A DNA stretch of 64,000 bases from Prosopocoilus inquinatus. Taxonomy: Eukaryota > Arthropoda > Insecta > Coleoptera > Lucanidae. This document shows, piece after piece, positions 15,811 to 30,071 of this stretch. Each line of letters opens with the position of its first letter. Positions within the stretch are counted from its first letter, which is position 1. The notes beneath the pieces are model-generated. The model was given only the letters and a program-made list of their open reading frames with translations, was not told the origin of the DNA and did no database searches. The stretch covers positions 5,272,501 to 5,336,500 of the forward strand of contig CM069880.1 in assembly GCA_036172665.1 (NCBI GenBank), read 5' to 3'. The position numbers were made by a program, and so were the translations under genes.

Positions 15811-18800
15811 GACTCCAGCAACTCTGATGTGAGATTCGAAGTATTCGGACTGAGCAGAAGCTGGAAATAGTTTTGAACGAAACGACACGTATTAGCGTTG
15901 TTCCTGAGATGTATCTAATCGATCCTTACTTATCTGCTATGTTATTTGACGTTTCAACGGACTCCAGTAACTCTGATGTGAGATGAGAAGGTTTCGGAAG
16001 CAGCAGAAGCTGGAAATAGTCTTGAACGAAACGACACGTATTAGCGTTGCTCATGTGATGTATCTAATCGATCCTTACTTATCTACTATTTTATTTGACG
16101 TTTCAACGGGCTTCAGTAACTCTGATGTGAGATACGAAGGTTTCGGACGCAGCAGAAGCTGGAAATAATCCTGAACGAAACGACACGTTTTAGCGTTGTT
16201 CCTGTGATGTATCTAATCGATCCTTACTTATCTACTATGTTATTTGACGTTTCAACGGGCTTCAGTAACTCTGATGTGAGATACGAAGTTCTCGGACGCA
16301 GCAGAAGCTGGAAATAGTTTTGAACGAAACAACACTTATTAACGTTGTTCCTGTGATGTATCTAATCGATCCTTACTTATCTATCATGTTATTTGACGTT
16401 ACAATGGACTGTAGTAACTCTGATGTGAGATACGAAGTTTTCGGACGCAGCAGGAGCTGGAAATAGTTTTGAACGAAACAACACGTATTAGCGATGTTCC
16501 TGTGATGTATCTAATCGATCCTCACTTATCTATCATGTTATTTGACGTTACGATGGACTCCAGTAACTCAGATGTGAGATACGAAATTTTCGGACGCAGC
16601 AGAAGCTGGAAATAGTTTTGAACGAAACGACACGTGTTAGCATTTTTCCTGTGATGTATCTAATCGATCCTTTCTTATCTACTATGTTATTTGACGTTTC
16701 AACGGACTCCAGCAACTCTGATGTGAGATTCGAAGTTCTCGGACTCAGCAGAAGCTGGAAATAGTTTTGAACGAAACGACACGTATTAGCGTTGTTCCTG
16801 AGATGTATCTAATCGATCCTTACTTATCTGCTATGTTATTTGACGTTTCAACGGACTCCAGTAACTCTGATATGAGATACGAAGTTCTCGGACGCAGCAG
16901 AAGCTGGAAATAGTTTTGAACGAAACAACACGTATTAGCGTTGTTCCTGTGATGTATCTAATTGATCCTCACTTATCTATTATGTTATTTGACGTTACGA
17001 TGGACTCCAGTAACTCTGATGTGAGATACGAAGGTTTCGGACGCAGCAGAAGCTGGAAATAGTTTTAAACGAAACAAAACGTATTAGTGTTGTTCCTGTG
17101 ATGTATCTAATCGATCCTTACTTATCTATTATGTTATTTGACGTTACGATGGACTCCAGTAACTCTGATGTGAGATACGAAGTTTTCGGACGCAGCAGAA
17201 GCTGGAAATAGTTTTGAACGAAACGACACGTAGTAGCGTTGTTCCTGTGATGTATCTAATCGATCGTTACTTATCTGCTATGTTATTAGACGTTTCAACG
17301 GACTCCAGTAACTCTGATGTGAGATACCAAGGTTTCGGACGCAACAGAAGCTGGAAATAGTCTTGAACGAAACGACACGTATTAGCGTTGCTCATGTGAT
17401 GTATCTAATCGATCCTTACTTATCTACTATGTTATTTGACGTTTCAACGGGCTTCAGTAACTCTGATGTTAGATACGAAGGTTTCGGACGCAGCAGAAGC
17501 TGGAAATAGTCTTGAACGAAACGACACGTATTAGCGTTGTTCCTGTGATGTATCTAATCGATCCTTACTTATCTACTATGTTATTTGACGTTTCAATGGG
17601 CTTCAGTAACTCTGATGTGAGATACGAAGTTCTCGGACGCAGCAGAAGCTGGAAATAGTTTTGAACGAAACAACACGTATTAGCGTTGTTCCTGTGATGT
17701 ATCTAATCGATCCTTACTTATCTATCATGATATTTGACGATTCGATGGACTGCAGTAACTCTGATGTGAGATACGAAGTTTTCGGACGCAGCAGAAGCTG
17801 GAAACAGTTTTGAACGAAACGAAAAGTAATAGCGTTGTTCCTGTGATGTATCTGATCGATCCTTACTTATCTATCATGTTATTTGACGTTACGATGGACT
17901 CCAGTAACTCTGATGTGAGATACGAAGTTTTCGGACGCAGCAGAAGCTGAAAATAGTTTTGAAAGAAACAACACGTATTAGCGTTGTTCCTGTGATGTAT
18001 CTAATCGATCCTTACTTATCTACTATGTTATTTAACGTTTCAACGGAGTCCAGTAACTCTGATATGAGACACGAAGTACTAGGACGCAGCAGAAGCTGGA
18101 AACAGTTTTGAACGAAACATCCAGTATTAGCGTTGTTCCTGTGATATACCTAGTCGTTCCTTACTTATCTGTCATGTTACTTGACGTTACGATAGACTTC
18201 AGTAAGTCTAATGTAAGATACGAAGTTTTCGGACTCAGCAGAAGCTGGAAATAGTTTTGAACGAAATAACACGTATTAGCGTTGTTCCTGTGATGTATCT
18301 AATCGATCCTTACTTATCTATCATGTTATTTGACGTTACGATGGACTCCAGTAACTCTGATGTGAGATACGAAGTTTTCGGACGCAGCAGAAGCTGAAAA
18401 TAATTTTGAACGAAACAACTAGTATTAGCGTTGTTCCTGTGATATATCTAATCGATCATTACTTATCTATCATGTTATTTGACGTTATGATGGACTCCAG
18501 TAACTCTGATGTGAGATACGAAGTTTTCGGACGCAGCAGAAACTAGAAATAGTTTTGAACGAAACGAAAAGTAATAGCGTTGTTCCTGTGATGTATCTAA
18601 TCGATCCTTACTTATCTATCATGTTATTTGACGTTACGATGGACTCCAGTAACTCTGATGTGAGATACGAAGTTTTCGGACGCAGCAGAAGCTGAAAATA
18701 GTTTTGAACGAAACAACACGTATTCGCGTTGTTCCTGTGATGTATCTAATCGATCCTTACTTATCTACTATGTTATTTAACGTTTCAACGGACTCCAGTA

Positions 18801-21800
18801 ACTCTGATGTGAGATACGAAGTACTCGGACGCAGCAGAAGCTGGAAACAGTTTTGAACGAAACATCTAGTTTTAGCGTTGTTCCTGTGATATATCTAGTC
18901 GTTCCTTACTTATCTGTCATGTTACTTGACGTTACGATAGACTTCAGTAAGTCTAATGTAAGATACGAAGTTTTCGGACTCAGCAGAAGCTGGAAATAGT
19001 TTTGAACGAAATAACACGTATTAGCGTTATTCCTGTGATGTATCTAATCGATCCTTACTTATCTATCATGTTATTTGACGTTTCGATGGACTCCAGTAAC
19101 TCTGATGTGAGATACGAAGTACTCGGACGCAGCTGAAGCTGGAAACAGTTTTGAACGAAACAACTAGTATTAGCGTTGTTCCTGTGATATATCTAATCGA
19201 TCCTAACTTATCTATCATGTAATTTGACGTTTCGATGGACTCCAGTAACTCTGATGTGAGATTCGAAGTTCTCGGGCTCAGCAGGAGCTGGAAATAGTTT
19301 TGAACGAAATAACACGTATTAGCGTTGTTCCTGTGATGTATCTAATCGATCCTTACTTATCTATTATGTCATTTGACGTTACGATGGACTCCAGTAACTC
19401 TGATGTGAGATACGAAGTTTTCGGACGCAGCAGAAGCTGGAAATAGTTTTGAACGAAACAACACGTATTAGCGTTGTTCCTGTGATGTATCTAATCGATA
19501 CTTACTTATCTACTATGTTATTTGAGGCTTCAACGGACTCCAGTAACTCTGATGTGAGATACGAAGTCCTAGAACTCAGCCGAAGCTGGAAACAGTTTTG
19601 AACGAAATAACTAGTATTAGCGTTGTTCCTGTGATATATCTAATCGATCCTTACTTATCTATCATGTTATTTTACGTTACGAAAGACTCCAGTAACTCTG
19701 ATGTGAGATACGAAGTTTTCGGACGCAGCAGAAACTGGAAATAGTTTTGAACGAAACAACACGTACTAGCGTTGTTCCTGTGATGTATCTAATCGGTCCT
19801 TACTTATCTGCTATGTTATTTGACGTTTCAACGGACTCCAGTAACTCTGATGTGAGATACGAAGTTTTCGGACGCAGCAGAAGCGGAAAATAGTTTTGAA
19901 CGAAACAACACGTATTAGCGATGTTCCTGTGATGTATCTAATCGATCCTCACTTATCTATCATGTTATTTGAGGTTACGATGGACTCCAGTAACTCAGAT
20001 GTGAGATACGAAGTCTTCGGACGCAGCAGAAGCTGGAAATTGTTTTGAACGAAACGACACGTATTAGCGTTGTTCCTGTGATGTATCTAATCGATCCTTT
20101 CTTATCTACTATGTTATTTGACGTTTCAACGGACTCCAGCAACTCTGATGTGAGATTCGAAGTATTCGGACTGAGCAGAAGCTGGAAATAGTTTTGAACG
20201 AAACGACACGTATTAGCGTTGTTCCTGAGATGTATCTAATCGATCCTTACTTATCTGCTATGTTATTTGACGTTTCAACGGACTCCAGTAACTCTGATGT
20301 GAGATGCGAAGGTTTCGGAAGCAGCAGAAGCTGGAAATAGTCTTGAACGAAACGACACGTATTAGCGTTGCTCATGTGATGTATCTAATCGATCCTTACT
20401 TATCTACTATTTTATTTGACGTTTCAACGGGCTTCAGTAACTCTGATGTGAGATACGAAGGTTTCGGACGCAGCAGAAGCTGGAAATAGTCCTGAACGAA
20501 ACGACACGTTTTAGCGTTGTTCCTGTGATGTATCTAATCGATCCTTACTTATCTACTATGTTATTTGACGTTTCAACGGGCTTCAGTAACTCTGATGTGA
20601 GATACGAAGTTCTCGGACGCAGCAGAAGCTGGAAATAGTTTTGAACGAAACAACACTTATTAACGTTGTTCCTGTGATGTATCTAATCGATCCTTACTTA
20701 TCTATCATGTTATTTGACGTTACAATGGACTGTAGTAACTCTGATGTGCGATACGAAGTTTTCGGACGCAGCAGGAGCTGGAAATAGTTTTGAACGAAAC
20801 AACACGTATTAGCGATGTTCCTGTGATGTATCTAATCGATCCTCACTGATCTATCATGTTATTTGACGTTACGATGGACTCCAGTAACTCAGATGTGAGA
20901 TACGAAATTTTCGGACGCAGCAGAAGCTGGAAATAGTTTTGAACGAAACGACACGTGTTAGCATTTTTCCTGTGATGTATCTAATCGATCCTTTCTTATC
21001 TACTATGTTATTTGACGTTTCAACGGACTCCAGCAACTCTGATGTGAGATTCGAAGTTCTCGGACTCAGCAGAAGCTGGAAATAGTTTTGAACGAAACGA
21101 CACGTATTAGCGTTGTTCCTGAGATGTATCTAATCGATCCTTACTTATCTGCTATGTTATTTGACGTTTCAACGGACTCCAGTAATTCTGATATGAGATA
21201 CGAAGTTCTCGGACGCAGCAGAAGCTGGAAATAGTTTTGAACGAAACAACACGTATTAGCGTTGTTCCTGTGATGTATCTAATTGATCCTCACTTATCTA
21301 TTATGTTATTTGACGTTACGATGGACTCCAGTAACTCTGATGTGAGATACGAAGGTTTCGGACGCAGCAGAAGCTGGAAATAGTTTTAAACGAAACAAAA
21401 CGTATTAGTGTTGTTCCTGTGATGTATCTAATCGATCCTTACTTATCTATTATGTTATTTGACGTTACGATGGACTCCAGTAACTCTGATGTGAGATACG
21501 AAGTTTTCGGACGCAGCAGAAGCTGGAAATAGTTTTGAACGAAACGACACGTATTAGCGTTGTTCCTGTGATGTATCTAATCGATCGTTACTTATCTGCT
21601 ATGTTATTAGACGTTTCAACGGACTCCAGTAACTCTGATGTGAGATACGAAGGTTTCGGACGCAGCAGAAGCTGGAAATAGTCTTGAACGAAACGACACG
21701 TATTAGCGTTGCTCATGTGATGTATCTAATCGATCCTTACTTATCTACTATGTTATTTGACGTTTCAACGGGCTTCAGTAACTCTGATGTTAGATACGAA

Positions 21801-24530
21801 GGTTTCGGACGCAGCAGAAGCTGGAAATAGTCTTGAACGAAACGACACGTATTAGCGTTGTTCCTGTGATGTATCTAATCGATCCTTACTTATCTACTAT
21901 GTTATTTGACGTTTCAATGGGCTTCAGTAACTCTGATGTGAGATACGAAGTTCTCGGACGCAGCAGAAGCTGGAAATAGTTTTGAACGAAACAACACGTA
22001 TTAGCGTTGTTCCTGTGATGTATCTAATCGATCCTTACCTATCTATCATGATATTTGACGATTCGATGGACTGCAGTAACTCTGATGTGAGATACGAAGT
22101 TTTCGGACGCAGCAGAAGCTGAAAATAGTTTTGAGCGAAACAACACGTATTAGCGTTGTTCCTGTGATGTATCTAATCGATCCTTACCTATCTATCATGT
22201 TATTTGACGTTTCAACGGGCTTCAGTAACTCTGATGTTAGATACGAAGGTTTCGGACGCAGCAGAAGCTGGAAATAGTCTTGAACGAAACGACACGTATT
22301 AGCGTTGTTCCTGTGATGTATCTAATCGATCCTTACTTATCTACTATGTTATTTGACGTTTCAATGGGCTTCAGTAACTCTGATGTGAGATACGAAGTTT
22401 TCGGACGCAGCAGAAGCTGGAAACAGTTTTGAACGAAACGAAAAGTAATAGCGTTGTTCCTGTGATGTATCTGATCGATCCTTACTTATCTATCATGTTA
22501 TTTGACGTTACGATGGACTCCAGTAACTCTGATGTGAGATACGAAGTTTTCGGACGCAGCAGAAGCTGAAAATAGTTTTGAGCGAAACAACACGTATTAG
22601 CGTTGTTCCTGTGATGTATCTAATCGATCCTTACTTATCTACTATGTTATTTAACGTTTCAACGGAGTCCAGTAACTCTGATATGAGACACGAAGTACTA
22701 GGACGCAGCAGAAGCTGGAAACAGTTTTGAACGAAACATCCAGTATTAGCGTTGTTCCTGTGATATATCTAGTCGTTCCTTACTTATCTGTCATGTTACT
22801 TGACGTTACGATAGACTTCAGTAAGTCTAATGTAAGATACGAAGTTTTCGGACTCAGCAGAAGCTGGAAATAGTTTTGAACGAAATAACACGTATTAGCG
22901 TTGTTCCTGTGATGTATCTAATCGATCCTTACTTATCTATCATGTTATTTGACGTTACGATGGACTCCAGTAACTCTGATGTGAGATACGAAGTTTTCGG
23001 ACGCAGCAGAAGCTGAAAATAATTTTGAACGAAACAACTAGTATTAGCGTTGTTCCTGTGATATATCTAATCGATCATTACTTATCTATCATGTTATTTG
23101 ACGTTATGATGGAGTCCAGTAACTCTGATGTGAGATACGAAGTTTTCGGACGCAGCAGAAACTAGAAATAGTTTTGAACGAAACGAAAAGTAATAGCGTT
23201 GTTCCTGTGATGTATCTAATCGATCCTTACTTATCTATCATGTTATTTGACGTTACGATGGACTCCAGTAACTCTGATGTGAGATACGAAGTTTTCGGAC
23301 GCAGCAGAAGCTGAAAATAGTTTTGAACGAAACAACACGTATTCGCGTTGTTCCTGTGATGTATCTAATCGATCCTTACTTATCTACTATGTTATTTAAC
23401 GTTTCAACGGACTCCAGTAACTCTGATGTGAGATACGAAGTACTCGGACGCAGCAGAAGCTGGAAACAGTTTTGAACGAAACATCTAGTTTTAGCGTTGT
23501 TCCTGTGATATATCTAGTCGTTCCTTACTTATCTGTCATGTTACTTGACGTTACGATAGACTTCAGTAAGTCTAATGTAAGATACGAAGTTTTCGGACTC
23601 AGCAGAAGCTGGAAATAGTTTTGAACGAAATAACACGTATTAGCGTTATTCCTGTGATGTATCTAATCGATCCTTACTTATCTATCATGTTATTTGACGT
23701 TTCGATGGACTCCAGTAACTCTGATGTGAGATACGAAGTACTCGGACGCAGCTGAAGCTGGAAACAGTTTTGAACGAAACAACTAGTATTAGCGTTGTTC
23801 CTGTGATATATCTAATCGATCCTAACTTATCTATCATGTAATTTGACGTTTCGATGGACTCCAGTAACTCTGATGTGAGATTCGAAGTTCTCGGGCTCAG
23901 CAGGAGCTGGAAATAGTTTTGAACGAAATAACACGTATTAGCGTTGTTCCTGTGATGTATCTAATCGATCCTTACTTATCTATTATGTCATTTGACGTTA
24001 CGATGGACTCCAGTAACTCTGATGTGAGATACGAAGTTTTCGGACGCAGCAGAAGCTGGAAATAGTTTTGAACGAAACAACACGTATTAGCGTTGTTCCT
24101 GTGATGTATCTAATCGATACTTACTTATCTACTATGTTATTTGAGGCTTCAACGGACTCCAGTAACTCTGATGTGAGATACGAAGTCCTAGAACTCAGCC
24201 GAAGCTGGAAACAGTTTTGAACGAAATAACTAGTATTAGCGTTGTTCCTGTGATATATCTAATCGATCCTTACTTATCTATCATGTTATTTGACGTTACG
24301 AAAGACTCCAGTAACTCTGATGTGAGATACGAAGTTTTCGGACGCAGCAGAAACTGGAAATAGTTTTGAACGAAACAACACGTACTAGCGTTGTTCCTGT
24401 GATGTATCTAATCGGTCCTTACTTATCTGCTATGTTATTTGACGTTTCAACGGACTCCAGTAACTCTGATGTGAGATACGAAGTTTTCGGACGCAGCAGA
24501 AGCGGAAAATAGTTTTGAACGAAACAACAC
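15590..24530. repeat. 29-mer higher-order repeat, second copy expanded to 31 monomers
   Basis: The first copy runs from about 15,590 to 19,910 and the second from about 19,911 to 24,530. The offset is 4320-4321 bp (29 x 149) until about 22,090. Two extra monomers are then present in the second copy, and the offset becomes 4619 bp (31 x 149) to the end. Diagnostic shared variants include the AACGAAAAGTAATAGCG monomer (17,820 and 22,440), the GATATATCTAGTCG monomer and the GGCTTCAACGG monomer. A one-base deletion near 15,738 accounts for the change from 4320 to 4321. Confidence 0.9.
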
Positions 24531-25389
24531 GTATTAGCGTTGTTCCTGTGATGTATCTAATCGATCCTTACTTATCTACTATGTTATTTCACGTTTCAGC
24601 GGACTCCAGTAACTCTGATGTGAGATACGAAATTCTCGGACTCAGCAGGAGCTGGAAATTGTTTTGAACGAAATAGCACGTATTAGCGATGCTCCTGTGA
24701 TGTATCTAATCGATCCTTACTTATCTATCATGTTATTTGACGTTTCGATGGACTCCAGTAACTCTGATGTGAGATTCGAAGTTCTCGAACTCAGCAGAAG
24801 CTGGAAATAGTTTTGAACGAAACAACACGTATTAGCGTTATTCCTGTGATGTATCTAATCGAGCCCCAGTTATCTATCATGGTAATTCACGTTACGATGG
24901 ACTCCAGTAACTCTGATGTGAGATACGAAGTTCTCGGACTCAGCAGGAGCTGGAAATAGTTTTGAACGAAACAACACGTATTAGCGTTGTTCCTGTGATG
25001 CATCTAATCGAGCCCTACTGATCTATCATGGTAATTCGCGTTACGATGGACTCCAGTAACTCTGATGTGAGATACGAAGTTTTCGGACTCAGCAGAAGCT
25101 GAAAATAGCTCTGAACGAAACAACACGTATTAGCGTTGTTCCTGTGATGTATCTAATCGATCCTTACTTATCTACTATGTTATTTGACGTTTCAATAGAG
25201 TCCAGTATTTCTGATGTGAGATACGAAGTTCTCGAACTCAGCAGAAGTTGGAAATAGTTTTGAACGAAACAACACGTATTAGCGTTGTTCCTGTGATGTA
25301 TCTAATCGATTCCTACTTATCTATCATGGTAATTCACGTTACGATGGACTCCAGTAACTCTGATGTTAGATATGAAGTTTTCGGACGCA

Positions 25390-28050
25390 ACAGAAGCTGG
25401 AAATAGTTTTGAACGAAACGACACGTATTAACGTTGTTCCTGTGATGTATCTAATCTATCATTACTTATCTGCTATGTTATTTGACGTTTCAACGGACTC
25501 CAGAATCTCTGATGTAAGATTCGAAGTTCTCGGACACAGCAGGAGCTGGAAATAGTTTTGAACTAAATAACACGTATTAGCGTTGTTCCTGTGATGTATC
25601 TAATCGATCCTTGCTTATCTATCATGTTATCTGACGTTACGTTGGACTCCAGTAACTTTGATGTGAGATACGAAATTCTCGGACTCAACAGGCGCTGGAA
25701 ATAGTTTTGAACGAAATAACGCGTATTAGCGATGTTCCCGTGATGTATCTAATCGATCCTTACTAATCTATCATGTTATTTGACGTTTCGATGGACTCCA
25801 CTAACTCTGATGTGAGATACGAAGTTCTCGAACTCAGCAGAAGCTGGAAATAGTTTTGAACGAAACAACACGTATTAGCCTTGTTCCTGTGATGTATCTA
25901 ATCGAGCCCTACTTATCTATCATGGTAATTCACGTTACGATGGACTCCAGTAACTCTGATGTGATATACGAAGTTTTCGGACGCAGCAGAAGCTGGAAAT
26001 AGTTTTGAAAGAAACAACACGTATCAGCGTTGTTCCTGTGATGTATCTAATCGATCCTTACTTATCTACTATATTATTTGACGTTTCAATGGACTCCAGT
26101 AACTCTGATGTGAGATACGAATTTCTCGGACTCAGCAGGATCTGGAAATATTCTTGAACGAAACAACACGCATTAGCGTTGTTCCTGTGATGTATCTAAT
26201 CGATCCTTACTTATCTACTATGTTATTTGACGTTTCAACGGACTCCAGTAACTCTGATATGAGATACGAAGTTCTCGAAGTCAGCAGAAGCTGGAAATAG
26301 TTTTGAACGAAACAACACGTATTAGCGTTGTTCCCGTGATGTATCTAATCGATCCGTACTTATCTATCATGGTAATTCACGTTACGATGGGCTCCAATTA
26401 CTCTGATGTTAGACACGAAGTTTTCGGACGCAGCAGAAGCTGGAAAAAGTTTTGACACGTATTAGCGTTGTTCCTGTGATGTATCTAATCGATCCTTACT
26501 AATCTGCTATGTTATTTGACGTTTCAACGGACTCCAGTATCTCTGATGTGAGATTCGAAGTTCTCGGACTCAGCAGGAGCTGGAAATAGTTTTGAATGTA
26601 ATAACACGTATTAGCGTTGTTCCTATGATGTATCTAATCGATCCCTATTTATCTATCATCTTATTTGACGTTTCGATGGACTCCAGTAACTCTGATGTGA
26701 GATACGAAGTTCTCGGACTCAGCATTAGCTGGAAATAGTTTTGAACGAAATAATATGTATTAGCGATGTTGCTGTGATGTATCCAATCGATCCTTAATTA
26801 TCTATCATCTTATTTGACGTTTCGATGGACTCCAGTAACTCTGATGTGAGATACGAAGTTCTCGAACTCAGCAGAAGCTGGAAATAGTTTTGAACGAAAC
26901 AACACGTATTAGCGTTGTTCCTGTGGTGTATCTAATCGAGCCCTACTTATCTATCATGGCAATTCACGTTACGATGGACTCCAGTAACTCTGATGTGAGA
27001 TACGAAGTTTTCGGACGCAGCAGAAGCTGCAAATAGTTTTGAACGAAACAACACGTATTAGCGTTGTTCCTGTGATGTATCTAATCGATCCTTACTTATC
27101 TACTATGTTATTTGACGTTTCAACGGACTCCAGTAACTCTGATGTGAGATACGATGTTCTCGAACTCAGCAGAAGCTGGAAATAGTTTTGAACGAAACGA
27201 CACGTATTAGCGTTGTTCCTGTGATGTATCTAATCTATCATTACTTATCTGCTATGTTATTTGACGTTTCAACGGACTCCAGAATCTCTGATGTAAGATT
27301 CGAAGTTCTCGGACACAGCAGGAGCTGGAAATAGTTTTGAACTAAATAACACGTATTAGCGTTGTTCCTGTGATGTATCTAATCGATCCTTGCTTATCTA
27401 TCATGTTATCTGACGTTACGATGGACTCCAGTAACTTTGATGTGAGATACGAAATTCTCGGACTCAACAGGCGCTGGAAATAGTTTTGAACGAAATAACG
27501 CGTATTAGCGATGTTCCCGTGATGTATCTAATCGATCCTTACTAATCTATCATGTTATTTGACGTTTCGATTTACTCCACTAACTCTGATGTGAGATACG
27601 AAGTTCTCGAACTCAGCAGAAGCTGGAAATAGTTTTGAACGAAACAACACGTATTAGCCTTGTTCCTGTGATGTATCTAATCGAGCCCTACTTATCTATC
27701 ATGGTAATTCACGTTACGATGGACTCCAGTAACTCTGATGTGATATACGAAGTTTTCCGACGCAGCAGAAGCTGGAAATAGTTTTGAACGAAACAACACG
27801 TATCAGCGTTGTTCCTGTGATGTATCTAATCGATCCTTACTTATCTACTATGTTATTTGACGTTTCAATGGACTCCAGTAACTCTGATGTGAGATACGAA
27901 TTTCTCGGACTCAGCAGGATCTGGAAATATTCTTGAACGAAACAACACGCATTAGCGTTGTTCCTGTGATGTATCTAATCGATCCTTACTTATCTACTAT
28001 GTTATTTGACGTTTCAACGGACTCCAGTAACTCTGATGTGAGATACGATG
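25390..28050. repeat. 12-mer-spaced duplication in the satellite (offset 1779 bp)
   Basis: About 880 bp at 25,390-26,270 recurs at 27,169-28,049. The offset of 1779 bp is twelve monomers minus a 9-bp deletion near 26,450. Shared rare variants include CTAATCTATCATTAC (25,451 and 27,230), GACTCAACAGGCGCTGG, and the TCATGGTAATTCACG monomer type, which is confined to this end of the array. Confidence 0.85.
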
Positions 28051-29494
28051 TTCTCGAACTCAGCAGGAGCTGAAAATAGTTTTGAACGGAACGACACGTA
28101 TTAGCGTTGTCTCTGTGATGTATCGAATCGATCCTTACTTATCTGCTATCTTATTTGACGTTTCAACGTACTCCAGTAACTCTGATGAAAGATTCGAAGT
28201 TCTCGGACTCAGCAGGATCTGGAAATAGTTTTGAACGAAATAACACGTATTGGCATTGTTCCTGCGATGTATCTAATCGATCCTTACTTATCTATCATGT
28301 TATTTATTTGACGTTACGATGGACTATAGTAACTCTGATGTGAGATACGAAGTTTTCGGACGCAGCAGAAGCTGGAAATAGTTTTGAACGAAACAACACG
28401 TATTAGCGTTGTTGCTGTGATGTGAGATACGAAGTTTTCGGACGCAGCAGAAGCTGGAAATAGTTTTGAACGAAACAACACGTATTAGCGTTGTTCCTGT
28501 GATGTATCTAATCGATCCTCACTTATCTATCATGTTATTTGACGTTACGATGGACTCCAGTAACTCTGATGAGAGACACGAAGTTTTCGGACGCAGCAGA
28601 AGCTGGAAATAGTTTTGAACGAAACGACACGTATTAGCGTTGTTCCTGTGATGTATCTAATCGATCCTTACTTATCTGCTATGTTATTTGACGTTTCAAC
28701 GGACTCCAGTAACTCTGATATGAGATTAGAAGTTCTCGGACTCAGCAGGAGCTGGAAATAGTTTTGAACGAAATAACACGTATTAGCGTTGTTCCTGTGA
28801 TGTATCTAATCGATCCTTACTTATCTGCTATGTTATTTGACGTTTCAACGGACTCCAGTAACTCTGATGTGAGATTCGAAGTTTTCGGGCGCAGCAGGAG
28901 CTGGAAATAGTTTTGAACGAAACAGCACGTATTAGCGTTGTTCCTGTGATGTATCTAATCGATCCTCACTTATCTATCATGTTATTTGACGTTACGATGA
29001 AATCCAGTAACTCTGATGTGAGATACGTAGTTTTCGGACGCAGCAGTAGCTGGAAAGAGTTTTGAACGAAACGACACGTATTAGCGTTGTTCCTGTGATG
29101 TATCTAATCGATCCTTACTTATCTGCTATGTTAATTGACGTTTCGATAGACTCCAGTAACTCTGATGTGAGATACGAAGTTGTCGGACTCAGCAGGAGCT
29201 GGAAATAGTTTTGAACGAAATAACACGTATTAGCGTTGTTCCTGTGATGTATCTAATCGATCCTTACTTATCTATCATGTTATTTGATGTTTCGATGGAC
29301 TCCATTAACTCTGATGTGAGATACGAAGTTCTCGAACACTCAGCAGAAGCTGGAAATAGTTTTGAACGAAACAACACGTATTAGCGTTGTTCCTGTGATG
29401 TATCTAATCGATCCTTACTTATCTATCATGTTATTTGACGTTACGATGGACTCCAGTAACTCTGATGTGACATACGAAGTTTTCGGACGCAGCA

Positions 29495-29882
<388 letters not shown>

Positions 29883-29883
29883 T

Positions 29884-30071
29884 TTTCGAGCCCCTAGCTG
29901 CTGCGAGCCCCTCAAAGGCGAGCGGCCCAAGCATCGCGCAGCGCTTTCTTCACCTCTTCCGTCCCCAAGCGAAGCCTCCGTCCGTACAAAGCCTCCGTCC
30001 AAACAAGCCTCTGTCCACACAAGCCTCTGTCCATACCTAACAAGTGGGCTCCGCTACGCCACGCCCACTTG
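29884..30071. repeat. GC-rich module, copy 1, with terminal hairpin
   Basis: The module starts at CGAGCCCCTAGCTGC, contains GGCGAGCGGCCCAA and CGCGCAGCGCTTTCTTCACC, and then four tandem units of about 17 bp of the form AAGCCTCYGTCC. It ends in a hairpin with arms CAAGTGGGC (30,041-30,049) and GCCCACTTG (30,063-30,071). Related copies lie at about 33,738 and 35,150. Confidence 0.85.

Larger units (their letters stand above)
1..29494. repeat. 149-bp tandem satellite array (about 198 monomers)
   Basis: A head-to-tail array with a 149-bp monomer fills the first 29.5 kb and runs off the left edge. Successive starts of the landmark CGTTGTTCCTGTGATGTATC fall at 1, 150 and 299, then continue with 149-bp spacing apart from occasional 1-2 bp indels. 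Monomers differ at a limited set of positions: ATCATG, ACTATG or GCTATG; GACGTTACGATGGAC or GACGTTTCAACGGAC; ACGAAGTTTTCGG or TCGAAGTTCTCGG. Short open frames of 60-73 codons recur in it. They are by-products, because 149 is not a multiple of three, the frame changes at each monomer, and a stop appears within about two units. The monomer is close to nucleosome-core length. A centromeric or pericentromeric position is a reasonable guess but is not shown by the sequence. Confidence 0.97.

Noticed and set aside
1128..20489. Repeated open frames of 60-73 codons in the satellite, some identical at distant positions
   Set aside because: The 149-bp period changes frame at every monomer and stops follow within two units. 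The identical copies come from higher-order duplication of DNA, not from protein selection.
28560..28640. CTGATGA followed by GAAAC in satellite monomers, as a possible hammerhead
   Set aside because: Most monomers read CTGATGT, which breaks the core, and no stem II can form between the two boxes.
1..29494. CENP-B-box-like sequence TTCGTTCAAAAC on the minus strand of each monomer
   Set aside because: The required CGGG half of the box is missing; only the TTCG and one A agree.
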